Below are positions 22,216-33,200 of a DNA stretch of 64,000 nucleotides, in pieces. The DNA lies in contig JAQSEB010000104.1 in the NCBI GenBank assembly GCA_030063045.1, forward strand, positions 186,001 through 250,000. Reading direction: 5' to 3'. Source of the DNA: Pratylenchus scribneri. Taxonomy: Eukaryota > Nematoda > Chromadorea > Rhabditida > Pratylenchidae. The stretch's first letter is position 1. Each line of letters starts with the position of its first letter. Below the pieces are notes generated by a model. The model saw only the letters and a program-made list of their open reading frames with translations. It had not been told where the DNA came from and did no database searches. The translations under genes were made by a program, and so were the position numbers.

Positions 22216-25200
22216 TTGTCGAATAATATATTTTTGAGGCCAGATAACTTGGTCATAATTAGGTTTTAGGGATTAGGACTTTGGGTTTGGTTTAGGGCCA
22301 AGGATGGGTTTAGAGAGAGTCAAAGCTAGGTAAGGAGCCTGCTTTGGTCAATTTATATAGCCACACGAAAGTTTTTTGGTAAATTAATAATAAACTTTCA
22401 TTAAAAATTTGCATCAATAACCAATCCAATTAGAAGAAATATTTGTTTTTTCCATTCATTTTCTACTATTTAAGGATTCCACCCTCTTCCACCCAAATTA
22501 AAAACATTTACATAAATTAGTATTTTGCTCTAATTGAGTGGGTGTTGGTTTGGAGCGAATGAGACATTAATACTATTTGGCATATTCCCACCAATGCAAA
22601 TTTGTTTATTTTCATTAAAAATTGTTTAAATTATTAATAAATCCGCCCTCGTATCGTAAAGGGCAATAAATTAGAGGAACTAAATTTTGAATACAGTCAA
22701 ATAGGGAACTTTACACAAAAATTGAATTAAAAGAATGAATTATGAAGGAGAATTTTTTAACAAAATAAAAAGTGCAAATTGATGATTGGGAACAATTAAA
22801 TAGTCTCAAGGGGGAAAATTGGAAAGAAAGGAGCACGTGATTGGTCGGGGGAAGAAAATGGAAGAATGACGGAAAAGGAAAATGGGCAAATGCCAATGAA
22901 TTCGGTAATGGGGAGGGGAGATGGAATGGGCCAAATGAGCGATTAATTTGTTAGATTGGAGAGGAATTGGCCAAAAGTCATCCAAAAATATATTCTCTTT
23001 CACTCAGCCTTATCAATTTGGTATTGTAGAAAAGGACCATTTCAATGGAAATTGAGGGAATGAGAAAAAATTATATTGTATTTTGGGTAATAAATGCAAA
23101 ATTGATGAAGGCATTTTGGTAGACAAAATATTAGTCTATTACAAACATTTTTTTGACAGTAAAAATGGAAAATCCCCGAATTAAAAATGAATATCCGATT
23201 CTTATATGCCAGCTGAATTTTGCAGCATTTTTGGATTAACTGACTATGTTATATCCATTTATGCCATCCAACATCTGCTTCTTCTCCTCCCCCATTTTAT
23301 ATTCCTCCCTATTCCATTTTTATCTTTTCCTTCATTTTACTGTATAATTTCCCTCAAAATTCTTTTTTTTCCCCATTTCCTGCTGCTTTTTTCCCACTAA
23401 AAATGGAAATTGCCAAGCAAAAAAGGAAATCCAAATTTGGAAAAAAACATTGGAGGATAAAATTGCGCACATTTAATTTATTTAGGGGGCCAAAAATGGA
23501 TGAATGAATGGAGGTTGGAGCCAATTGGCCTAAATTTAATTTTATGAAAAAATAAATTCAATTTTGATTTGCCCCGAAAAGTTTATTTTGGTATTTTGAG
23601 TATTTTTTGGTGAAAAATTGTCGTAAAAATATGCAAAAATATAAAATAATGAAAATTTATATGAATTATTAAAATAAATAATTTTAATTTCCATTTTGTA
23701 ACCTTCCCCTTCCATTTCACCCAAAGTCCATTTCAAAGGTCGCCGAATGCCCATTGGCATTGTCATCGAAAATTGAGGTCATTTCTTCGGAAATGAATTC
23801 AAGAGGAAAATCGGTGGGATGACTCTTTAGTGCCCATTCATTCATTCACCTCATCAAGGACATTTTTCGGAAGGGCAAAGTCGAAAATCGGCGGCACAAA
23901 TGCCAAGAATCGACGATTGCGTCAGAAAATGGACCCAAAGGAGGGGAAAATGAAGCGGAAATGGGAAATGAATGGGGAATACCGGGTTTTGGCAAAGATA
24001 AATGAGGGAATTGGGGGCATTCATTGATGCGCATCCGGGGCGGAAATAATGGCATAAAATGCCATTGGAATTAAAGAATACTATGATAAAATGAAAATGG
24101 ACAATGTGGCAAAAAAGAGGGAAATTCCATTAGTTTTTGATGAGAAAAAAGTGATTGAAATTGTAAAAAATTGAAGGGAAGGACATTGGGCAAAAATGGC
24201 ATTTTTAGTTACCATTAAATGGTTTAATATAAATGAAATATTAATTATTTATTTCTGATTTTTGGTTCATCCAATTGTACTGAAATTAATTTACATTTTC
24301 TTTTAGGGCTAATTTTAGCTTTTATTCGCTGTTGGAATTTTGCCAAAAATTCCTTCTCTAGAGGCCATTACGCAACAAAAATGAAAATTGGAAAGGAAAG
24401 GAAGGAGGGAATTAATGGGGACAAAAATTATTGGGCAATAAAATATACAATAAAAGACCAAAAAATGATGGAGAAAGACCAATGGTCGAAGTAAAAATGG
24501 GCAAAAAATGAATAAAATAAATTGTGATGAAATTGGATGATATTTCAGCATTTAGAGGAAGGTTAAATTGGTCTCACTTCACTTCAGTCATCGAAGCAAA
24601 AAAAGGTTCAAATGTGGAAAAAAAGTGGAAAATACAAAGTACGGAGGGAATGGGATGGAGTGGCTCCTCCGACTCCGAGTGCTTTTTCTGCTGATTATGA
24701 TTTGGAACAAACCAGTTCCTCCCAGCCTACTAATCCCGTCATTCTTTGCTAGCAAATGTCTGCACCAATTCATTCCACCCACCTTTTGGCCAACTTCTTC
24801 CTTCAATGATTGAAATGTTCGGCTGGAACAGAATGAATTGGTTCTTCTTCACTTCACTTCATTCATTTGTGCAGTTAATCCATCTTAATTACTTTTTAAA
24901 CACTTTTGGTTTCATCATCAATCGCAATGTCCCCCAGAAAATGTAAAGGGGAAGGAATTGAAGGGTAAAAAAGAAAAGGTTGATTAAATTTTTTGATAAA
25001 ATGATTTGCACTTTTCCAACCATTTTTTTGCACACAATTTAATAATCCATAGATCATTTATTAATTTTTGTCCTTTTGTATCTGTTCATTCCATTTATGG
25101 CATTAGAATAAGCCTTTGGAATTTATTTTGAATAATTTTATTGAATTCGCAACAAATTCTAATTTAATTTTGCCGATGACAGAAAAGAAAAGCTTCTTAT

Positions 25201-27077
25201 TGTATTCTTGCCTAAAGGAATTTTGATTGATGTATAGTAGAATGAAAAATATTTTTAATTCATTTATTTTTTGCTAAAATTATGAGTAAATATTTATTTC
25301 TTTCATTACCTAAATTGTTTTATTGGTCATCAAAAACACAATGTGACCGTTATTAAATTTGCCAATTTTTGCCAATTATTTTTGTTGCTTTTCTATTCTA
25401 TTTTTATTCCATTTGTTGCGTCATTTGCTGCTCATCAAAGCAGCTAAAAATCGGAATCTCCAATCCCTCTACTTTTGTTTTTTGGCCATCTTCTATTTTT
25501 GATTTTTGAGTTAGCTTCGTCACTGAAATTTTTACAGAAATCAAAGAAAGAATGTTGAGACTTTATCAAAAGTCAAAAGAACAATCCAAGACTAAACCAT
25601 AAATTCGCCTTATTTAGAAGAACAAATTCCAATAAAAATGAATAGTTTGGTTTTTGAGAAAATAATGTTTTGAGGTCAGTCATTGGTTTTTAACCTTTTA
25701 CACAGTGGCTCCAAAAATATTAAAACCAATTAAAAGAATTCATTCAAAGAAAATTCAAAGACAAATTCCAAAGCGAGAATTTTTGCCATAAGGATTGTTA
25801 TTAAATTTATTGGATTTGGATGGAATGGAGGCGAAAGGGATCTTTGGATTATTAATGGGATTTGGGATAAAAAAAAAAGAAAAAAAAAAATTTAAAAACA
25901 ATTTAATATAAATAAATCCAGGAAATCTTGGACTCTTGCGTACCCCTTCTAGTAGTTTTACCGATATTTATAGAATCTATATTTGCAGATCCGACATTTG
26001 TAGATTTAAAAACGAGGAAATTTTCATTTTAACTCTGCTGCTCAAAATTGCTTTTTGAATTCTCCCTAATTCCTCTGACTTCGAGAGCTAATTCCTAATC
26101 CTAAACTTAAGCTAAAATTAAACTTAAATTTAATTTCTTTTTTTAAAAATCTGCAAATATCGGGTCTACAAAAGTCAGTTTTACAAAAATTCATCTGCAT
26201 CGGCCATTGTACCGGCTCAATGTTTCCTTCTCATCAAAGTCTACTATATTAATTGTGAAAGGCGTAAATGAAAGGGATTTCTTCATCAAAGAGAATCCGC
26301 CTGATATTTAAATATTTTTCAGAACTTTGGTCCAGGCCAATTTAGCTCCACCCATTTTGAAAAGTTTGACCTTGGAACCTTGGAGGGAATTTTTTGTCTG
26401 GGATTAAAATTAATCTATTTTTCATTTTGGAAGAGGTGGGAGTTCAAAAGTGATGAATGAGGGGAATGTGTAGAAGACTTCGGCTTACGGTCAAGGGATT
26501 GTGGTTCAAGGCAGCATTAATCAAGGCTAATGAAAATGCAACTGAGGAGGAGGACGATGGGGCATTATATGTTGGGGTTAAATTTTAATACCGGCTTAAA
26601 ATCGGATTAAATTGTTGTGTCAAAAGGAAGTGAGAAAATAGTTTATATTTTCATGTTTTTCACATGTTTATTCACACATCACAAATTGCAAAAAACATCT
26701 GCTTCTTTGGCCATTTTTTGTATTTAATAAAGAAGATTAAAAGATTCTCTTACATTAATTAATTTTAAAAATCTTTAATTAAAATAATAAAAATTAATTA
26801 AATTCCAATAATGATCATTCAGAATTCAGACATAGACAACTGTTCAAAAGTAAATGCTCTTTCCCAATATAATATAATGATCCACTGCTGATCGATTTAA
26901 CATGACGAATTCAATTCAAACTCTTTCATGTCTCATCCATTCGAAATATCCCATTCACCTGCCAACAAGGGTGAATCATCCTTGTTTTTGGCCATATTCT
27001 CTCAATTTCAAATCCAATAGAAAAATTAAATTCATTCCTAAAATCATTCACCCCAATTTAATTTGGCCATATTAAAA
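22216..27077. other. Gene-free stretch
   Basis: I find no supported gene. It contains one inverted-repeat element (about 25930-26210). Long A/T tracts and short frames without splice support fill the rest. The last 100 bases are the promoter side of the secreted-protein gene. Confidence 0.5.
25930..26210. repeat. Short inverted-repeat (foldback) element with 'TTTGCRGAYSCGA' motifs
   Basis: The arm near 25983 reads ATTTGCAGATCCGACATTTG. The arm near 26150-26175 is its degenerate reverse complement (CTGCAAATATCGGGTCTAC). The same motif, less decayed, occurs in the element at 49032-49985, which suggests one family of nonautonomous elements. Confidence 0.5.
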
Positions 27078-28545
27078 ATGATCAATTGTTTATTTCTTCT
27101 TTTCTTGATTATTCCATTGATCAATGCCTCAAGCGAATCTGCATCGCCAAATCAATTGTCCAAATGCCTCAAATTCCTTTGCCAAGAGACAGCCGGAGGA
27201 TGTACCCAAGGAGGGCCTAAACCCAATTTTAATGGGAAATATTTGAATGTTTGGATTTGGGGGCATTAAAATAAAAATATTTATTCAATCATGTTTTAGA
27301 TCAAACAGAAAACATTCACCAAATGCACATATGAGACAGAGGGGGAATTGACGGTGACGGACAAGGAGAGAGTTCGACGAATGAATTGGGCCGAATTGGA
27401 GGGAGCCATCGAAGAATGCCAACGAAATTACACGTGCGCAAGTGCCTGCATTTATGTGAGTAATTATGAATAAAATGATAATATTTGGGCATTTAGAATT
27501 ATTATTTCACCGTTTGGGAACGATGCCCTCGGATGGATATGCGCACTGGGAAGGCATTTACGGAATGTGAGAAAATGGCATTTGCATATTTTGACCAAAA
27601 TGAATGGTGCGATGAGAAAGAACATATTTGGGAGAAAGTGCGCAACGGATTGGCATCAATTCAAGGGGCAAAAGACAATGAATTACCGGTGGAAGGCACA
27701 AATGTGGAAGAGGTGGAAGAGAATGGGAAGAGGATGAAGAATGAAGAAGAAACTGAAGAAGATGATAGCGGAATGTGAGAAATGGGAAAAAGAATTAAAT
27801 GAATTTTGGGAATTAATTAAGTTTGGCATCAATATTTAATTCCGGTGAAAATAATCAAAATGGAGAAGGTGCCCGAAGGCAAAATCAACGCCAAAAGAAT
27901 AAACAAAATAATGGGCAAAACAATCGGCAACAATTTGAATTGATTGACCATTTTGGCAATTTGGAGGAATTGGCTGAAGAAATGGAATTGGCATTTGAAG
28001 CACGGCGAACAGAGTAAAATATATTTGATTGAATGAATTTAATCAAATATTGGATTATCCTTATTTCCTCTATAAATATCCCTCCCTTTAATAGTAGCCC
28101 TCTTCGATTTTGAAGTACTGTACCTCTAAATCTTAAACATAATGAATTTTTGAAATATTTTTATTGCATTTCTTATTAGTAACATTTGGCTCTATAAAAA
28201 CGCTCTAGTTTGTTAAAAAAAATGCCAACAGATAATAGCCAAATTTTTCCCATTTTTAGGGCTTCGAAAATTAATAGTCTCGCGTGATATTAATAGAGAA
28301 AATAGGGGTAAAGTAAAATATTTTTTTTCAGACATTCATTCGTTTTTGGCGAAAAAGATGGCCAAGGGAGGATTGCGGATGGAAGGCCCCGACTTGTGGT
28401 TATGGACAATGGACAAAAGTTGGAATTGATGAAAGTGAATCCGGCGGCCAAAAAGAGAATTTCACGAAGTTTTCTGGATAAATCTGATTGGCCAAGTGTA
28501 CAAAATACATTGAAGGGAATTTGCATTGGATTATTCCAAAATTAA
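27078..28545 (+). CDS. Secreted cysteine-containing protein of unknown family
   Basis: Exons 27078-27248, 27300-27455, 27497-27774, 27822-28013 and 28332-28545 give 336 aa. The start ATG opens a clear signal peptide (MINCLFLLFLIIPLINAS). The mature N-terminal half has about ten Cys, some in the block TCASACIY-NYYFTVWERC, and ends near WCDEKE. A Glu-rich stretch follows, then an Asn/Gln/Arg low-complexity segment (exon 4) and a basic C-terminal tail (exon 5). All junctions agree in phase; the first donor (gtttgg) is the weakest. I do not recognise the family. A secreted Cys-rich protein in a possibly plant-parasitic nematode could be an effector, but nothing here proves that. The 3' end faces the next gene 72 bp away. 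Confidence 0.72.
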
Positions 28546-28616
28546 TACACAAAATATTTAATTTTTATTTAAAAATGATTGGCACAATAAAATTAATGAA
28601 TATAATTTTTATTTAT

Positions 28617-29577
28617 TCACCGATCATCGCCGCAAGCATTTATCACAATTTGTTGATTTGGGAATGGGACAATTCGAATTGGCTGTGGTCCTTGGCTGAA
28701 ATAGTCCTTGTCCAGCAAATAATCATAACATCCGCGCACAATAACATCAAACCAAATGCCGAGGGCGGCACCCGAAAATGAGACACAGGCAACATTGAAT
28801 GGCCAAATTGGCCCAAATTGTTTTTCCATTTGAGGGACACTTTTGATGGAGGATGGATTATGCCCTAGGGTAAAGTAATTACCTGACAAAATGGGAAAAT
28901 ATCCAATTGGTGGATTCAATGCCCAAACACATTGAGGCAATGGAGAAAACGGCACCGGCCTGAAAATGGCACAAATTATGCAAATAAATATTGAATGAAT
29001 GACCATCAATAGACTGATTTCAACTTTGAGAAAATAAATTTGGGGCCAAAGCATTTGAGGTTGTTCCGTTCGAATGCCATAAATCTATGGAGGAGGGGAA
29101 ATATCCAAAATAATTGAGTAATTTGGAATGAATGAATGTACCATAACAATTGTTGTGCCAATTGCAATGCAAAGAATGGCGGAAAGCAACAATGGCGCCC
29201 AAATGCCAATTAATCGTGTAGATATGTACAAATCTTAATTCAATCATTTGAATTGGTTTATATTGGCTAAACACACCCAAGGAAGTGATCAATGCGCCCA
29301 ACATTAACAAAACTTCAAAAATGCCGACAATAATTGCGGCATCACGATAATGAAGGAATTGGCAAGTGGGAGGGGCCAAATAGAAATCATCATCCGGATC
29401 GAATTGATAAATAATAGGAGGAGGTGGGGCAGGGAATGATTTTGGCTGGATTGGGCCTAAAAAAGATTATGGTAAATGAATGACAGTGAGGAATGGACCA
29501 GCTTGATCGGCAGAAGTCGTTGCCTCCACCGATGAATCATCGTCTTCATTTTGCATTTCCAACATTTCTTTTGGCAT
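28617..29577 (-). CDS. Four-transmembrane protein, unknown function
   Basis: Six exons: 29499-29577, 29277-29456, 29142-29233, 29004-29084, 28883-28959 and 28617-28839, giving 243 aa. Introns are 42-57 nt and all junctions are in phase. The N-terminus is acidic (MPKEMLEMQNEDDD), then Pro-rich (PAPPPP). Hydrophobic segments fall at about 66-87, 94-117, 133-157 and 182-206, and a short polar tail ends CGDDR. The topology is that of small tetraspan proteins, with both ends probably cytoplasmic. No catalytic motif is seen, and I cannot assign it to tetraspanins (no CCG motif) or claudins (no W-GLW-C-C). Confidence 0.8.
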
Positions 29578-30235
29578 TTTTCACCTTGAATTTCAATTTT
29601 AAATATGTCTTTGGGGGTCAAAAATAATTTGGGGGCCTTTTGTAGATCAACAATGATCAAAAGGATTATAATATGGATATTGGATATGGGGGATGATGCC
29701 GTTGGTGTAAAATAAAGCAAATTGGATGGCTCATCGCCATATTCTCGCGCCCATCCACATCCCCAAATCGATCCATCGGCTGGTCGAATGGACGATGATG
29801 CTTTTCCCTTTTCCCATTCAAAACCCTTTCCCCCCTCGTCCATTTCTTCTCCTCAATTTCCGCTCTTGGCGCAAATCCACCAAAACCGTCGCGCCCAATG
29901 CTTTGAAGGGAAATGACCCAGAAATATTTCGCGGATGGATGGGGTGTGCGCAATGGAATCGATGCGTCGAAGCGTACATAAAAGCCAAAAGCCGTCTGGA
30001 AGAAATGATTTAAGGAAGGAATGGATGGACACATTCACTCGCCAAACGGTCATTCGACTGGATTATTTGAAGAAGGGGAACAATCATTTTTAGTACAATA
30101 AATTATTCTGACGAGAGAGAATATAAAATGTAACCGGTTTAATATTATACGAAAATATACAAAAATAATATTAATAAAAAAAACTCTGGATTGAATTTGA
30201 TTATGTTTTTTGTGTGAATTTTCCCATTCTTTTCA

Positions 30236-33200
30236 CTAAATTCTGGCCGTGGTCATGCCGCCCGCAGATGTGGTCACTGTTGCCACCCTTTTTGCCGTAA
30301 CTTTTTCTCCATTTTCTGTTCCAATATTCATTTTGTCATTCGATTTCAAACTCGCTCTTTGCTCATTGGATTTTCGCCGATGATGTGGTCCATTCTTTTT
30401 GGTGGGCGATGAATGTTCCGATGGGTCCAATTGATGTTTTGGTGTGCAATTTGCCGACCGTGGAATGTGAGAATTGTTCATTTGATGGGTTAGGAGGGAG
30501 GTGGTTTCGCCGCAAGTTGTCGCATTTGAGCCTTTGTTGGTGAGCAAAAGTCGACGATGTTGGGGATGACCGACCACTGGGGGTTGTTGTTTAATCTGTG
30601 AAATGTTGTTATTATAAATATTCACATTTATGAAATATTTTGGCATTCTCATTCACCTGTTCCATACTGAGGATTCCCCTTCGCCTTTTGGGCATTTTAC
30701 TTCTGGCCTGGGTGTGTGAATAATACATTGCAAAATTGGACACAATGACTGGGACGGGCAGAGCAATTGTCAATACACCGGCGAGGGCACAAATTGAACC
30801 TTAATTTAAAAATAATGGAATTTGAATAATTCATTCATTCAAATTTGTACCGATTAATCTGCCTGCCCATGTATGCGGTGTCATATCCCTGCAAATAATT
30901 AATGATAATGAGGGTGAATGGCACAATTTATTTAGAATTTAATTTGGCAAAAAGAATATCGAAAATTTTGAAAAATATAGAAAATTTCGAAAAAGACAAA
31001 CCATGAACCACTAATGACTAATATCTTTTTGAGATTTTCAATAATTTTTTCAACACTCGATATTTCCCCTATTTATTCATTTACCCATATCCAATTGTGG
31101 TCATTGTCACAATTGCATACCAAAGACCCAATGGAATGCTGTGAAACTGGAAAAAATGATGAAAAATTTGAACAATTAAGCCTCTTTCCTTTTTATACTT
31201 GATTGTCCGGATTCTCTTCCATCCTTTCGGCATAATAAATTAACGAAGCGAACACAACAATGCCAAGGAGGAGGAAAAATACCAACAACATTAATTCCTT
31301 TGCGGATGCCCTAAAGGTAAAAAAGATGGAATAAAAGGATACTATATTTGTGTTGCCTGAATGTATAAAGCAATATTTTGAGGCCGCGCGAATGCTGGGT
31401 CAATTTGAAAAGGCGCAAAATTCGAATAATGGAAAAGAATTCCAAATCAGAAGTTTCGCCAAACCAAGTGGTCAAACAGAGATCAATGTAAAAAGTTAAC
31501 TAAAATAAATGGAATATTAATAATAATAATTGTCATTTTTGTGTACGGTGGCAACAATGTCAATAATATTGACTGGCGCTTTGAAATAGTCAAATTTGTC
31601 CGGGCAAGAAATGAACCTAATCAAAATTTCAATGGTGAACCAAATGTTGCAAATTGTTTCAATAATCTAAACAGAAATATATATTTTTGAGACCTTATTA
31701 GAAGGTTGACCTGAAAACTGGGATGCGGTTTTGTGTGTTCCGCATTGGCCCCAATTGATTCAGTCCTGTATTTGAAGAATGGTTTGGCAGTTGGCTCTGG
31801 GATTCGGGCATTGTGATCGTCATTTGAGGATTGATTGAGCAATGAGGTGGCCACACTTTCTGCCGACAAATCCAAATCGGAAACCCTCAAGCCCGGATGC
31901 GTTTTGAGGCAAAAGACGAGAATGGCACAAATTAGGAAAAATACGGAAATGACGGCCACAACCTTCAAAATGGAACATTAAATATTAATCATCTTTTAAA
32001 ATTTGCCTTTGCCCCAGTCGTTGAACTGGGCTCATCGAACATTCGCCATATTTTGGGTTTAACCCTTTCCCAAAATGACAATTCCTTGTTTTTGTATTCC
32101 TCCTCCAGTCCAAATCGCCTATATAATTCTTCCTCATTTCGAAGTGCCTCATCGTCATATTCCAATTTTTCCAATGTTTGAAGGACTTCCTGTGTATCCC
32201 TGTGGGTGGTATATGTCATCCAACAACAACTTTCCACCTCATTCGCATCAATTCCCCAAAACTGTGGCAAAAATAATTTAAATAAGGGAATAATAAATGA
32301 ATTAAAATGAAATTACTTTGAGTTCCTCCTCAAAAAGTGGACCACAAACATCTAAAAAATATTCATAAAATTGAAAGGGGAAACTGATGGGTCTAACCGA
32401 GGGGATAATGCAATTTCCCTGTGCGATAATAATTCAACACTTGCGCAAAAACGCCGGGATGCCGATCAAAGAAATACCTTTGAATGAATGGATTATTCTC
32501 AATTTAAGAGATGAGGACTGACTCATTCAGGACTGGATCATAATTGGCCAAATTTGGGGTCAATCTGCAAATGTGGAATATTAGACAAATTAATAACCTC
32601 TTTTTATACCCCATAAGGAATATACTATTTTCAATCCTCAAAAACTGTGAAAATTAGGTAAATTCCTTAATTTGTGGATTTGAACAAATTATAGCGGAAT
32701 TTGTAGAGCTTCGGGAAATTAATTAGTAAATGTAATAAAGTTTTTAAAATTCCACCTTGTTAAGGGCTATGCATCCTAAAAGTTGAGAGTGGGTAATTAT
32801 TAGAGGGTTAAGTAAAGAGGTTATATTATATGCGATAATATGGAAATGGTGGTAAACAATCAATTGGCAATGTTTTAATCAAAATTAATTATATTTATTA
32901 GTACAATTAGCTTAAATACTTAATCACCAATGCTAATTATTTTTCCTACCGTACTCTCCAATTTCCCAAATGTCCCGCCTCCATTTCAATCATATTTTGC
33001 CCCAAGCCTCTTTTTAAATCCGCTCATCTCCCCGCAAAATGGTTCACTTTTCGATCATTTTTCGGCGACGTTCTTTTTTCCATTTTTGCGCACAACAGAT
33101 AAATATTTACTAAAGCCCAGCCCAACTAATCCCAAGATCCTTCATTGGGCCACTGAGGGTTTAGCCCCGCATCGAAGGCCTGGGGCAAGAGCCTAGGCTC

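Noticed and set aside
28290..28526. 78-codon minus ORF
   Set aside because: It is antisense to exon 5 of the secreted-protein gene.
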